A DNA stretch of 64,000 nucleotides from Mesobacillus subterraneus (lineage in GTDB: Bacteria; Bacillota; Bacilli; Bacillales; Cytobacillaceae). The notes under the pieces were generated by a model. The model was not told the origin of the DNA. It worked only from the letters and a program-made list of their open reading frames with translations, and did no database searches. Both the position numbers and the translations under genes were made by a program. This document shows positions 43,898 to 53,802 of this stretch, piece by piece; position 1 is the stretch's first letter, and the number at the start of each line of letters is the position of its first letter. The stretch spans positions 1-64,000 of the forward strand of contig NZ_JAMBOF010000002.1 of NCBI RefSeq assembly GCF_023715485.1, in the 5' to 3' direction.

Positions 43898-44584
43898 ATG
43901 GCTCAAATAGAACCTCTTTATGACAAAAAATGCAAATGCGTAATGTGCGAACATCTCTTTACAACAAAGAAAGTGCGTTCTCGCTTTGTAAAAGTACTCA
44001 GCTTTGACACTGACTTTGCCCCCAATTATGCCGAAGGATTCGAAAACCCAAATCTATATTATGTGAACGTCTGCCCTAATTGCGGCTATTCCTTCACGGA
44101 TGAATACAGCTCTTATTTTCCGCCAGGTGCAAAACAAATTATTAATGATAAAATCAGCAGCCAGTGGGTTCCGCGTGATTATAGCTTGGAGCGCTCCGTC
44201 CAGGAGGCATTGGACACTTACAAACTCGGCATCTATTGCTCCATCCTGAAAAAAGAGAAACATATTGTCTCCGCCGGATTATATATAAGGCTTGCGTGGC
44301 TGTATCGCTCCCTGGACAATCATGACCAGGAGATGCGATTCTTAAAATTAGCATTGAAAGAATACACTGAGTCATACAGCACCGGAGACTATAAAGGAAC
44401 ACAAGTCTCTGAGCTGCGGCTGATGTACCTGATTGCCGATCTTTCCAGAATAATCGGTAACACCCAGGATGCAGTCCGTTTCTTTTCGAAAGTAATTGAA
44501 AAGCAGCGCATGTCGGTTGAACCGCAAATCATCCTGATGGCCAAGGACCGCTGGCAGGAGATGCGCGACAAACAAAAAGTATAA
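43898..44584 (+). CDS. DUF2225 family protein
   Basis: 228 residues. An N-terminal zinc-ribbon-like region has CKCVMCEHLF and VCPNCGYSF, followed by TPR-like helices (YIRLAWLYRSL, DAVRFFSKVIEKQ). Function unknown. Start at the ATG six bases after AGGTG (43898), giving MAQIEPLYDKKC. Confidence 0.82.
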   Translation: MAQIEPLYDKKCKCVMCEHLFTTKKVRSRFVKVLSFDTDFAPNYAEGFENPNLYYVNVCPNCGYSFTDEYSSYFPPGAKQIINDKISSQWVPRDYSLERSVQEALDTYKLGIYCSILKKEKHIVSAGLYIRLAWLYRSLDNHDQEMRFLKLALKEYTESYSTGDYKGTQVSELRLMYLIADLSRIIGNTQDAVRFFSKVIEKQRMSVEPQIILMAKDRWQEMRDKQKV

Positions 44585-44591
44585 AAGCAAA

Positions 44592-44622
44592 AAGGCTGGC
44601 AGTGGGATTTCCCTGCCAGCCT
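44592..44622. terminator. bidirectional terminator
   Basis: AAGGCTGGCAG pairs with CTGCCAGCCTT between convergent genes. Confidence 0.88.
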
Positions 44623-44630
44623 TCTCTATA

Positions 44631-44870
44631 TTAAAACATTGGGTTTTCGTCCAAATATTGATAGATATTTTCAACAAGTTCCTGTGGGGTTTCTCCTACA
44701 ACTGGATCCCCGTTTACTAGCGCAAACATTGACTGGGCGCATTTTCCGCAATAACCAAGACAGCCATATTCGATTACATCAAGATCAGGGTCTCTCTCCA
44801 GCTCCTCCCTTGCTTTTTGCGCACCGCTCGCAAGGTTGCTGATGCAAAATTCAATGATTGGCTTTATCAT
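44631..44870 (-). CDS. yuzB: YuzB family (DUF1450) protein
   Basis: 79-residue small thiol protein with [18 protein letters not shown], a ferredoxin-like Cys pattern. Unknown function, always near NADH dehydrogenase and Fe-S genes. Start ATG six bases after AGGTG. Confidence 0.85.
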   Translation of the reverse strand: MIKPIIEFCISNLASGAQKAREELERDPDLDVIEYGCLGYCGKCAQSMFALVNGDPVVGETPQELVENIYQYLDENPMF

Positions 44871-45110
44871 GTCTTTCACCTCTCTACTAATTTTTAATCG
44901 TACCCTTTTTACGAAAAATCGTCAATTTACTTGCCTTCGAGCTTTGATAAAATTGTTGTTATTTTGTCACAATTTCGTTATACTTTTTATGGTGTTTGAA
45001 CGAACCAATTAAATATAGTGAAATAATTTTATAAATGTATCCGTTTACGGATTTATAAGACGAGTTGGAAAAACTTCATAAACTGTCAGAGTTTAAAAGG
45101 GGAAATTCAC

Positions 45111-46178
45111 ATGAAAAATCTCGTTATACTAGGCGGCGGCTATGGCGGCATGCGCGTCCTTCAAAAGTTGCTGCCGAATGATCTGCCCGAAGATGTATCC
45201 ATCACACTGATCGACCGCGTTCCTTACCATTGCTTAAAAACAGAATATTACGCTCTAGCTGCCGGGACGATTTCAGACCAGCACATTAGAGTGGCATTTC
45301 CTGAGCATCCCCGCCTTCAGGTGAAATATGCCGAGGTTACAGCGATTAACATCGATGATAAAAAAGTGGAGCTGAAAGATGGCGAGGCGGTAGAATTTGA
45401 TGACCTCATCATTGGGTTGGGCTGTGAAGATAAATACCACAATGTTCCCGGAGCAGATACTTTCACTTACAGCATCCAATCGATTGAAAAGTCGCGGGCA
45501 ACTTACCAATCCCTTAACAATCTGCCGGCAGGATCCACTGTAGCGATTGTCGGAGCAGGACTAAGCGGCGTCGAGCTGGCAAGTGAATTGAGCGAAAGCC
45601 GCAAGGACTTGAAAATCAAACTTTTCGACCGCGGCAACCACATTCTATCTGCCTTCTCTGAAAGGTTAAGCACATATGTAGAAAACTGGTTCGATAATCA
45701 CAATGTTGAGATCATCAACAACGCAAATATTACTGAGGTTCAGAAAAATGTGCTATACAATCATGACGAACCGATCGTCTGTGATGCGATTGTATGGACA
45801 GCTGGAATTCAGGCTAATAAACTAGTACGAGAAATGAATGTTGAAAAAGACAGCATGGGCAGAGCGCTGCTGACCCCTCAGCACAATCTCCCTGGTAATG
45901 AAAACGTGTATGTAGTCGGCGATTGCGCAAGCCTGCCCCACGCACCAAGCGCACAGCTTGCTGAAGGACAAGCAGAACAGATTGTCCAGGTCCTGCAAAA
46001 GCGCTGGAAAGGCGAACAGCCGCCAGAATCATTCCCGGCCATCAAGCTTAAAGGCGTCATCGGGTCACTCGGAAAAAAACATGGCTTCGGTCTTGTAGCA
46101 GAACGCCCGATCACAGGACGTGTCGCACGCTTGCTGAAATCAGGTATTTTGTGGATGTACAAGTATCATAATGGGTGA
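45111..46178 (+). CDS. yutJ: NADH dehydrogenase-like flavoprotein (YutJ)
   Basis: 355-residue NDH-2-type flavoprotein. FAD site NLVILGGGYGGMRVLQKLL, NAD site STVAIVGAGLSGVELASELS, GVIGSLGKKHGFG near the end. It lacks an obvious C-terminal membrane helix. Role in respiration inferred. The last 29 bases are copied 47 bp downstream (see findings). RBS AAAAGGGG. Confidence 0.92.
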   Translation: MKNLVILGGGYGGMRVLQKLLPNDLPEDVSITLIDRVPYHCLKTEYYALAAGTISDQHIRVAFPEHPRLQVKYAEVTAINIDDKKVELKDGEAVEFDDLIIGLGCEDKYHNVPGADTFTYSIQSIEKSRATYQSLNNLPAGSTVAIVGAGLSGVELASELSESRKDLKIKLFDRGNHILSAFSERLSTYVENWFDNHNVEIINNANITEVQKNVLYNHDEPIVCDAIVWTAGIQANKLVREMNVEKDSMGRALLTPQHNLPGNENVYVVGDCASLPHAPSAQLAEGQAEQIVQVLQKRWKGEQPPESFPAIKLKGVIGSLGKKHGFGLVAERPITGRVARLLKSGILWMYKYHNG

Positions 46179-46231
46179 TGATGAAAACCCGAACTCTGTG
46201 GATGTACAAATATCATAATGGGTGATTTGCT

Positions 46232-46258
46232 AAAAAACCGGGCGATGCCCGGTTTTTT
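46232..46258 (+). terminator. yutJ terminator
   Basis: AACCGGGC/GCCCGGTT stem followed by TTTTT; A-rich on the other side. Confidence 0.85.
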
Positions 46259-46260
46259 AA

Positions 46261-46412
46261 TTTCTCAACTGGAAAAAATCAGTGAAAATTTCCAGTTCGC
46301 TATAATAATTTGTTTTTCGCTATAATATTTGGATTTTCGCTATAAAAAAGAAATTTTCGCTATAAAAACTCGATTTTCGCTATAAAAATCATTTTTTCGC
46401 TATAAAAGTCTT
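46261..46412 (+). repeat. TAGCGAAAA-family element, copy D
   Basis: Starts with the hairpin AACTGGAAA (46267-46275) / TTTCCAGTT (46289-46297), right after the yutJ terminator. Then six units of TTCGCTATAA start at 46297, 46317, 46337, 46357, 46377 and 46397: an exact 20-bp step. The spacers differ. It is copy B read on the other strand. Confidence 0.88.
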
Positions 46413-46449
46413 AACGATTCAACATCCGGGGGAAAATCCTCCTGGAAAA

Positions 46450-46482
46450 AAAAAAGGCATCCCAAAATCAGGATGCTTTTTG
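46450..46482 (-). terminator. yuzD terminator
   Basis: AAAGGCATCC pairs imperfectly with GGATGCTTT; the minus strand ends in a T-run. Follows copy D. Confidence 0.75.
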
Positions 46483-46485
46483 TAA

Positions 46486-46815
46486 TTATGAAGCTGAAAC
46501 GTACCCATATTTCTCTAATTCAGCGTAAATGGTCTTCAATTTCGGGTTGCCTTCGCCGACGATTTTGCCTTCAAGCAAGACGACGGGGTAAAACATATCT
46601 TCTTCAATTACTTTTTCGGCAAATTCCTTTTTATCTTCCTCTGCGGGAGGATTATATATATCAACATAGGAAATTTTGAAAGGCTGGTCTGTGTATTTTC
46701 GGCCAATTGCTGCTTCGAGCCATTCGTATGTTTCTTTCGATGATGGCAGGTTCACACAGCTTGGGCAAAGTACTTCTGCACCGTAGACGACAATCTCTAC
46801 CTCTTTACGTTCCAT
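46486..46815 (-). CDS. yuzD: YuzD family (DUF1462) thioredoxin-like protein
   Basis: 109 residues, thioredoxin-fold small protein with CPSC at residues 17-20 (LCPSCVNLPSSK). Function unknown; likely thiol-disulfide exchange. It sits with Fe-S genes. ATG 46815 preferred. Confidence 0.82.
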   Translation of the reverse strand: MERKEVEIVVYGAEVLCPSCVNLPSSKETYEWLEAAIGRKYTDQPFKISYVDIYNPPAEEDKKEFAEKVIEEDMFYPVVLLEGKIVGEGNPKLKTIYAELEKYGYVSAS

Positions 46816-46967
46816 TATCAATTACCCCCAGGTATTTTCTTTTATTTTACTACACAGGGGTAAGGATGCATAAGGAAAAAACTGTAGTTTATTGGTTTTT
46901 CAGTTTATTCAATAGATTTTTCCGGCTGATGTGATTATAATAAGTATTATGAAAGGAGTCGATTTGC

Positions 46968-47204
46968 ATGACTGAACAGCAAATGTTTGAGCAAGTACAG
47001 GAAGTATTAGATAAATTGCGCCCATTCCTACTTCGTGACGGAGGAGACTGTGAACTAGTTGATATCGAGGATGGCGTTGTGAAACTTCGCCTGCTAGGTG
47101 CATGCGGTAGCTGCCCGAGCTCCACAATCACGCTTAAAGCTGGAATTGAACGCGCACTTTTAGAAGAAGTACCTGGCGTTGTTGAGGTTGAACAGGTATT
47201 CTAA
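46968..47204 (+). CDS. yutI: NifU-like iron-sulfur scaffold
   Basis: 78-residue C-terminal NifU domain protein, binding and handing over [4Fe-4S] or [2Fe-2S] clusters. Signature [17 protein letters not shown] and [18 protein letters not shown] with the CxxC pair. Start ATG behind AAAGGAG. Confidence 0.94.
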   Translation: MTEQQMFEQVQEVLDKLRPFLLRDGGDCELVDIEDGVVKLRLLGACGSCPSSTITLKAGIERALLEEVPGVVEVEQVF

Positions 47205-47220
47205 TTAAATAAAATAACAA

Positions 47221-47258
47221 AGCGGTTTTGCCACTTCAGGCAAAACCGCTTTTTTTAA
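47221..47258 (+). terminator. yutI terminator
   Basis: AGCGGTTTTGCC pairs with GGCAAAACCGCT, then TTTTTT. Confidence 0.9.
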
Positions 47259-47369
47259 GGCATTTTCATGAGGTAATAATGAAGTTTATTTTGATCCAGG
47301 AGCATTCTCGTAAGGATCCGAAAGCATGATACGGCAGAAAGCTAGGTTCGAAAGTATCAATCTTATTTT

Positions 47370-48305
47370 TTATAACTTAGATGACACGCAGCCCTCCTGA
47401 TCAATTTTCAGGCTGTACACTCCCATTCCAGCCAGCTTGTGCCGCAAATCTTCTGCAACTGCCTCTCCCTTTCCGGGTTCAACAAGGCAAAGAACCGACG
47501 GACCAGCTCCGCTTAACGCTGTGCCAAAGGCTCCAGACTGGATTGCCTTTTCCTGTACTTCGTCAAAAAAAGGAACGAGGGGTTTCCGGTAAGGCTGATG
47601 GAATAAGTCAGCTGACATCATCCTCCCCGCTAGCTCCCACTGCTGAGTCATCAATGCTGCAAGCAGCTGGTTAGAGACGGCACTTGCCTGGGTCGCTCTT
47701 GGAAAATCAATCACAGCCGGGAGGACATCTCTTGATGTTTCGGTCAGCAATTCCTCATGAGGAACGACGAGAACCGGATCAAACCGAACTCGATCCAGGA
47801 CGGTAAGGTTTACTTCGTCTCCAATCTGGCTGCCGACAACAAAACCGCCATATAGGCACGCACCAACATTATCCGGGTGTCCTTCCAGCTTTGAGGCAAT
47901 CTGCAATTTTTCCCGGCGGCTCAATTGCAGTCCGCAAAATAAATCTGCCAGCTCGATTCCCGCCACGATCGCCGCGGCACTTGACCCTAGCCCTCTCGCA
48001 AGCGGAATATCACTTTTTATCGAAACCTTAAGCGCCGGCATTTCCTGCTTGTACATCCATGCTGTTTTGATGGCCACTTGGCAAATGAAGTTCTTTTCGT
48101 CAAAAGGGAAAGGTCTTAACGAATCAGATAATGGCTCAACCTCCCATTTGTCGCTTCTTTCAGCTTGTAAAACCAAATAAAGGTTCAAGGCGACACCAAG
48201 CGAATCGAAGCCAGGACCCAGATTCGCTGAGCTTGCCGGAACTTTTATCGAGAATACTTGATTCCTTGTTTTGTTTACTGCATTGGGCTCTTCCAGTCCA
48301 TTCAT
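47370..48305 (-). CDS. thrB: homoserine kinase
   Basis: Phosphorylates L-homoserine on the way to threonine. 311 residues, GHMP kinase family. N-terminal [22 protein letters not shown]-binding [19 protein letters not shown] (about 95-113), and C-terminal [14 protein letters not shown]. Third gene of the hom-thrC-thrB operon; overlaps thrC by 4 bases (ATGA). Confidence 0.96.
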   Translation of the reverse strand: MNGLEEPNAVNKTRNQVFSIKVPASSANLGPGFDSLGVALNLYLVLQAERSDKWEVEPLSDSLRPFPFDEKNFICQVAIKTAWMYKQEMPALKVSIKSDIPLARGLGSSAAAIVAGIELADLFCGLQLSRREKLQIASKLEGHPDNVGACLYGGFVVGSQIGDEVNLTVLDRVRFDPVLVVPHEELLTETSRDVLPAVIDFPRATQASAVSNQLLAALMTQQWELAGRMMSADLFHQPYRKPLVPFFDEVQEKAIQSGAFGTALSGAGPSVLCLVEPGKGEAVAEDLRHKLAGMGVYSLKIDQEGCVSSKL

Positions 48306-49363
48306 TGACGGACCACTCCCCTGATATGCTCGCTGACGATTCGCTCATCATTAGGAAGCAGCACTGGGGAAATCGTGCTGATTTCAATGGCAGTAGCCGG
48401 GTCCTTCAATCCATTGCCCGTCAACACAGCAACTATCCGAGACCCGCGAGGTATTTCTCCTTGTTGTAAAAGCTTACAAATTCCAGCCAGCGAAGCGCAA
48501 GAGCCTGGCTCTGCAAAAATCCCTTCGGCAGAGGCCAGCTTTCCGTATGCCTGTAATATTTCTTCATCTGAGACGAAATCAATCTTCCCTTCCGATTCCT
48601 GCTGTGCGGCAACCGCCAAATCCCAGCTCGCCGGGTTGCCGATCCGGATGGCGGTAGCGATTGTTTCAGGCTGCTCGATTGGTTTGCCCTGGACGATGGC
48701 CGCTGCCCCTTCTGCCTCGAAGCCGAACATGCGCGGCAGGCCTGTTCCTTTACTAGAATGATATTCTTTGAAACCCTTCCAATAAGCGCTGATATTACCG
48801 GCATTGCCAACCGGAATCGCCAGGATATCAGGAGCCCCGCCCAGCTGGTCGCAAATTTCAAAGGCGGCGGTTTTCTGCCCTTCCAGACGATAGGGATTCA
48901 CTGAATTTACAAGAGTTACTGGTTCTGTTTCACTGATACTCCGCACCATTTTTAACGCCTCATCAAAATTGCCTTCGATCGATACGATGCTGGCTCCATA
49001 CATCACTGCCTGTGCAAGCTTCCCCATTGCAATCTTGCCTTCGGGTATAACAATGATGCATCGCATTCCGGCCCTGGCCGCATAAGCAGCTGCGGCGGCT
49101 GAAGTATTTCCAGTGGAGGCGCAAATGACCGTGTCACTGCCAGCCTCCTTTGCTTTGGCAACAGCCATGACCATGCCTCGATCTTTAAAGGAGCCTGTTG
49201 GGTTTGCTCCTTCAATTTTTACGTGAAGGTCAACTCCCCACTCATGTGACAGCTGGTCGAGCCTGATTAAAGGTGTATTCCCTTCGTGGAGAGTGAGCAT
49301 TGGTGTATTCTCATTTACCGGTAAAAACTCGCGATATTCACTCAACAGGCCACCCCACCTCAT
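48302..49363 (-). CDS. thrC: threonine synthase
   Basis: PLP enzyme converting phosphohomoserine to threonine. 353 residues, short (class II-type) form common in Bacillus. Schiff-base lysine in [13 protein letters not shown] (about residue 59), [19 protein letters not shown] and [13 protein letters not shown]. Overlaps hom by 4 bases. Confidence 0.96.
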   Translation of the reverse strand: MRWGGLLSEYREFLPVNENTPMLTLHEGNTPLIRLDQLSHEWGVDLHVKIEGANPTGSFKDRGMVMAVAKAKEAGSDTVICASTGNTSAAAAAYAARAGMRCIIVIPEGKIAMGKLAQAVMYGASIVSIEGNFDEALKMVRSISETEPVTLVNSVNPYRLEGQKTAAFEICDQLGGAPDILAIPVGNAGNISAYWKGFKEYHSSKGTGLPRMFGFEAEGAAAIVQGKPIEQPETIATAIRIGNPASWDLAVAAQQESEGKIDFVSDEEILQAYGKLASAEGIFAEPGSCASLAGICKLLQQGEIPRGSRIVAVLTGNGLKDPATAIEISTISPVLLPNDERIVSEHIRGVVRQ

Positions 49364-50658
49364 ACACTGACACTCCCCTCTACTCGGTAGGAGCTTTTCA
49401 CTTCTTTCACAACAGGAAGGTCACGGAGCTCCATAAGTATATTTTCATAGTTTGATAGCGACGCTTGATGGGTAATAACAACGATTTCAGCAAGCCCCTT
49501 TTCCTTCAAAGGCATTTGCAGGATTTTTTCGAAGCTGACATCGTGATTTGAAAATAATGATGTAATTTCCGCGAATACCCCCACTTCATCATGGACATGA
49601 AGACGCAGGAAGTACTTTGAATTCACCTCGCCGTCATCCTTCAGCTGCTTTTCGTATTGCGGTGTGATCGATGTGCTGCCGTTGACCCCGAGGCGCATGT
49701 TCTTAACCACACCTACAAGGTCTGATACCACCGCTGTCGCAGTTGGCAGACTTCCTGCACCAGGACCATAAAACATTGTCTCACCGACCGCCTCACCATA
49801 AACATAAACAGCGTTATATTCATTATGGACCGAGGCCAATGGATGGGATGAAGGCAATAACGCCGGCTGGACGCTTACCTCTACTTTATCTCCCTCCCGG
49901 TCTGCGATTCCAAGCAGCTTCATTGTATAGCCCAGCTGCTTTCCATATTGCAGGTCTTCCTCGGTAACTTCGGTAATTCCCTTTACTTTTACATCATCGA
50001 GGTCAATCTTCATCGAAAATCCAAGTGAAGCCATGATCGCCATTTTTCTGGCCGCATCCAGCCCTCCGACATCGGACGCAGGATTTGCTTCCGCATATCC
50101 CAGCCGTTGGGCATCCTTTAACACCGCCTCATATGCAAGTCCTTCCTGGCTCATCTTCGTTAAAATATAATTCGTTGTTCCATTGACGATTCCCATCATT
50201 TTGGTGATCCGGTCAGAAGCAAGGCCATCGGCAAGGCTTCGCAATATCGGAATACCGCCGGCGACACTGGCTTCATAAAACAGGTCACATCCATTTTCAT
50301 GGGCAACCGTCATAAGTTCTGAACCGTGGACGGCCATTAAGTCTTTATTTGCCGTTACGACATGCTTTTTCATTTTTAAAGCATTCAGCAGGTGTTCACG
50401 AGTATTCTCAATTCCGCCCATGACCTCGATCACCACATCAATTTCAGGGTCATCAATGATATCCGCGGGATTGACTGTGAGAAGAGAAGAATCAACTTTT
50501 ACAGTTCTTTCTTTTACCAGATCCTGTACAAGGATTTTTTTCACGTTTACCGGGCACCCGACTTGGTGCATTAGTTTGTCCTGGTGGTTCTCAATGATTT
50601 TCACCACCCCTGTTCCTACTGTTCCTAAACCTAAAAGCCCAATCGAGATTGCCTGCAT
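49360..50658 (-). CDS. hom: homoserine dehydrogenase
   Basis: Reduces aspartate semialdehyde to homoserine, first enzyme of the threonine/methionine branch. 432 residues: NAD-binding [16 protein letters not shown], catalytic core with [25 protein letters not shown] and AYAEANP-like [21 protein letters not shown], and a C-terminal ACT domain (about 350-425) for feedback control. RBS AGAGGGGAAGAG. First gene of the operon; no T-box leader seen. Confidence 0.96.
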   Translation of the reverse strand: MQAISIGLLGLGTVGTGVVKIIENHQDKLMHQVGCPVNVKKILVQDLVKERTVKVDSSLLTVNPADIIDDPEIDVVIEVMGGIENTREHLLNALKMKKHVVTANKDLMAVHGSELMTVAHENGCDLFYEASVAGGIPILRSLADGLASDRITKMMGIVNGTTNYILTKMSQEGLAYEAVLKDAQRLGYAEANPASDVGGLDAARKMAIMASLGFSMKIDLDDVKVKGITEVTEEDLQYGKQLGYTMKLLGIADREGDKVEVSVQPALLPSSHPLASVHNEYNAVYVYGEAVGETMFYGPGAGSLPTATAVVSDLVGVVKNMRLGVNGSTSITPQYEKQLKDDGEVNSKYFLRLHVHDEVGVFAEITSLFSNHDVSFEKILQMPLKEKGLAEIVVITHQASLSNYENILMELRDLPVVKEVKSSYRVEGSVSV

Positions 50659-50821
50659 TTTCTCTTCCCCTCTCTTTATGTCTTTCTTGAAAATACAATT
50701 GTTTATATATAGTAGACATTATAAATACATGAATTTGTTTTTACAAGGGAAAATCAGGCAGCTTATTGCCATGTAAACGCTTTATCATATGCGGCTCTAA
50801 GCATAAAAATTTCACAAAAAA

Positions 50822-50845
50822 AATCCCTCCCCCATTTTGAGGGAA
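50822..50845 (-). terminator. terminator of the 2-hydroxyacid dehydrogenase gene
   Basis: TCCCTC pairs with GAGGGA around a CCCATTTT loop; minus strand then has a T-run. Confidence 0.7.
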
Positions 50846-50858
50846 GGATCTTTATTGT

Positions 50859-51836
50859 TTATTTTAAGACTTCTTTATTTACAATTGTCTTCGGGCCGTC
50901 TCCACTTAAAACAGCTTTAACGTTCGCACCGCAAAGCTTGATCATCGTCGTTCTTGTTTCCGTGCTTGCACTGCCAATGTGCGGCAACGCAGTCACATTC
51001 GGCAGCTGAAGCAGCTGATGGTCAGCAGAAATTGGTTCTTTTTCAAATACATCAAGGCCGGCGGCAGCGATTTCGCCATTTTTAAGCGCCTCATACAAGG
51101 CCTGCTCGTCCACAACTGGCCCACGCCCGACATTGATGAAAATAGCACTATTTTTCATCTTGGAAAAAATATCGGCCGTAAACAAGTTTCTCGTCTCTTC
51201 AGTTAGCGGTGCCAGCGAAACAACATAATCAGCTTTGGATACGAGATCTTCGAACGAACTATAAACTGCGCCAAGTTCTTTTTCAGCGTCCAGTTTCCGT
51301 GTACGGTTATGGTAAAGGATTTCCATGCCAAATCCTTTTGCACGGCGAGCTACTGCTTCACCGATTTTACCCATGCCGACAATTCCGATTGTCTTTGCAT
51401 AGACGTCATGCCCTGCAAGCAGGTACGGGCTCCAGCCTTCCCATTTACCACCCTTCACATATTCCGCGGCTTCGACAATACGCCTCGCAGCTGCCATCAG
51501 CAATGCGAAAGCCAGGTCAGCCGTTGTCTCAGTCAGAACATCTGGGGTATTAGTTACAATGATTCCCTGCTTTGTTGCGATCTCCAGGTCGATATTGTCA
51601 AACCCAACAGCCAGATTGGAGACGACTTTCAAATTTTCACCGGCCGTAAGCACTTCTTTGTCCACTTTGTCTGAAAGCATCGTAATCAAGGCATCGGCAT
51701 TTTTCGCTTCTTCTAATAGAGTTTCTCTAGGTACAGGGATATCTTCATGATTCCACATTTTCACTTCAAAATGCTCGGTAAGTTCAACAATCGTGTCTTC
51801 AGGCAGTTTCCGTGTGATATAAACATATGGCTTCAT
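50859..51836 (-). CDS. D-2-hydroxyacid dehydrogenase (glyoxylate/hydroxypyruvate reductase type)
   Basis: 325-residue NAD(P)H-dependent reductase. Rossmann GKIGEAVARRAKGFGM preceded by IGIVGM, catalytic Arg in NVGRGPVVDEQAL, Glu in LDVFEKEPI, and His in ALPHIGSAS. Glyoxylate or hydroxypyruvate is the likely substrate. Start at the second ATG (AAGGAG 7 bases upstream). Inserted between hom and yutH, which are adjacent in B. subtilis. Confidence 0.9.
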   Translation of the reverse strand: MKPYVYITRKLPEDTIVELTEHFEVKMWNHEDIPVPRETLLEEAKNADALITMLSDKVDKEVLTAGENLKVVSNLAVGFDNIDLEIATKQGIIVTNTPDVLTETTADLAFALLMAAARRIVEAAEYVKGGKWEGWSPYLLAGHDVYAKTIGIVGMGKIGEAVARRAKGFGMEILYHNRTRKLDAEKELGAVYSSFEDLVSKADYVVSLAPLTEETRNLFTADIFSKMKNSAIFINVGRGPVVDEQALYEALKNGEIAAAGLDVFEKEPISADHQLLQLPNVTALPHIGSASTETRTTMIKLCGANVKAVLSGDGPKTIVNKEVLK

Positions 51837-51923
51837 TTTCATTCTCCTTCATGTAAGCGTTTATATAATAGAATAATTTTATTCTATCACAAACCGCTTC
51901 CATTACAGGCAAAAAAGTTTCGA

Positions 51924-52931
51924 TTACCGTAATAGCCATTCAACACCCGGAAGTTTTGCTGCCTTTACCGGCGCCTCGCTAAGGTGATAGAAATTGCTTA
52001 AAAACCGTTCATGGTCGCTGCTCTGGTTCAAGTACTTCCGCAGCCGGTCCTCAAGCTGGTGCCTTGCCTGTTCTGATTGTGTAATATAATAATTTTCTAC
52101 TGCCTCGAAATAATGGAGCGGAAACAGCAGCCTTGCGTACAGCAGCCTCCACGAAAATGGCGACAGCACTGTCAAGCTTTGGTATTCCGCAAGAAAGTTT
52201 TTTATTTCAGGCTGGCTCGTCTGGATATTGGCAAAATAGCGCTCCCTGACCCATTCCGCTAAATCACGGCTTGCATGGTCAAATACCCAGTCAAAGGGGT
52301 TTTTGACAAAATAAGTGCCCCTCCAGAGTGTATTGGTAAACCGCTCATGACACACAGTGCCATGGTCAATCTTTGTCGGCTTGTCATCTATTTCGGTATC
52401 AGCAAGGTATTGGATTGCATTTTCCGCCAGTCCCATGTAATAGGGAAAAGACTCGATGAACATTCGCTCAAAATCATTTTCAGGTTCTGTGTATAGCTTG
52501 CTGCTCCAGACCTTTTCCATTTGATCAAGCCTTTTTTCCCAAAGCTGCTTCCATTGTCCAACCCTGTTCAAGCTCTCAACCTTGAAAGGGATCTGCCTGC
52601 CCCTGGCATGGAACTTCGCTAACTTCCTGCCTGTCTTCATCTTCTCAGGAATCGGTGAGGCACGGTTCTGCAGTACACAATATTTATTTTCCTGCCAATC
52701 ACAGATTTGTCTGCCTTCCCTGTCTGTCAGCAGCTTTGACACATTGCGGTCGCCAAAATTTTGCATATGCTCAGCAATCCTTGCCAGCTCGCTTATTTCT
52801 TGCTCTTTTATCCCATTAGCATCCATAATTAAATAAAGCCCTTCATTATGCTTATATCCGTGAAATCTTCCAAGAGATACTTCTGAATCTGCAGAAATTC
52901 CATATACTTCTTTTAACATCCTTTGAAACAT
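51924..52931 (-). CDS. yutH: spore coat protein YutH
   Basis: 335-residue CotS/YutH-family protein with an aminoglycoside-phosphotransferase-like fold. Seen are GRFHGYKHNEGLYLIMDANG, KLAKFHARG and the brace-like KIDHGTVCHERFTN. Known as an outer spore-coat component in B. subtilis, so probably made late in sporulation. Start ATG behind AGGTGAAGAAG. Confidence 0.9.
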   Translation of the reverse strand: MFQRMLKEVYGISADSEVSLGRFHGYKHNEGLYLIMDANGIKEQEISELARIAEHMQNFGDRNVSKLLTDREGRQICDWQENKYCVLQNRASPIPEKMKTGRKLAKFHARGRQIPFKVESLNRVGQWKQLWEKRLDQMEKVWSSKLYTEPENDFERMFIESFPYYMGLAENAIQYLADTEIDDKPTKIDHGTVCHERFTNTLWRGTYFVKNPFDWVFDHASRDLAEWVRERYFANIQTSQPEIKNFLAEYQSLTVLSPFSWRLLYARLLFPLHYFEAVENYYITQSEQARHQLEDRLRKYLNQSSDHERFLSNFYHLSEAPVKAAKLPGVEWLLR

Positions 52932-53135
52932 CTTCTTCACCTCATTTCAAGACCGTTCTCTAACAAATATATGTTGGTCATTCAAAAACTTGTGTTGAAC
53001 ATTGAGATGAATAAGCGGGACCATTCTGGAAATGATTTAAAGGAGCGAATATGTAGCACTAAAACGGATTAAGCAGAATAATTTAGGATAAATAGGATAT
53101 GAGAAGCTGCAATCAAAAACAGAAAGGTGATGCAG

Positions 53136-53642
53136 ATGTTAGAAAAGAAACGCGCGATCCATATGACAGAGGAAACAGCTCGAAAATGGCTGCATGAACG
53201 CGGTGTGGAAATACAGGATATTGCTGAGCTGGTATTTTACCTGCAAGAAAAATATCATCCTAATCTTCAAATGGAGGACTGTATTGAAAACGTTGAACGT
53301 GTTCTTTCAAAGCGTGAGGTCCAGAATGCCATCCTGACTGGAATACAGCTTGATATACTTGCTGAAGAAAAGAAGCTTGGCGAACCGCTCCAATCCATCA
53401 TTGAGACGGATGAAAGCCTTTACGGAGTGGATGAGATCCTCGCATTCTCGATCGTGAATATATATGGTTCGATTGGTTTTACCAATTACGGATTCATTGA
53501 TAAGCAAAAGCCGGGAATCTTAGGGAAATTGAATGACAAAGAAGCTACAGGCAAGTGCCATACATTCCTGGATGACATAGTTGGTGCTGTCGCTGCGGCC
53601 GCATCAAGCCGCCTTGCCCACAGGGCTGCAAATATAGAATAA
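53136..53642 (+). CDS. yutG: phosphatidylglycerophosphatase A-related protein (YutG)
   Basis: 168-residue protein of the PgpA family (PF04608), possible lipid phosphatase; the membrane segments of E. coli PgpA are missing and it looks soluble, with DIAELVFYLQEKYHPNL near the N-terminus and GFTNYGFIDKQKPGILGKL. Start ATG six bases after AGGTG. Confidence 0.84.
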   Translation: MLEKKRAIHMTEETARKWLHERGVEIQDIAELVFYLQEKYHPNLQMEDCIENVERVLSKREVQNAILTGIQLDILAEEKKLGEPLQSIIETDESLYGVDEILAFSIVNIYGSIGFTNYGFIDKQKPGILGKLNDKEATGKCHTFLDDIVGAVAAAASSRLAHRAANIE

Positions 53643-53762
53643 TCAGGCTCTTTTCGTAAATGATGCTTTTTTCTGCGTGAAACCGTCAACAAAAGATGGA
53701 ATAGATCGCAGGAAAAGCCTTCTTTTGTAAACAACAATCTATGAAAACAGCCATTAAATAAA

Positions 53763-53798
53763 AGAGGGACCGACGCCAAAAAGGCGCGGTCCCTCTTT
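53763..53798. terminator. bidirectional terminator
   Basis: GAGGGACCG...CGCC pairs with GGCG...CGGTCCCTC, T-run after it. Confidence 0.88.
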
Positions 53799-53802
53799 TA
53801 TC

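Noticed and set aside
50659-50858. T-box or threonine leader before hom
   Set aside because: No specifier loop, T-box word (TGGNACCGCG) or terminator/antiterminator pair is visible.
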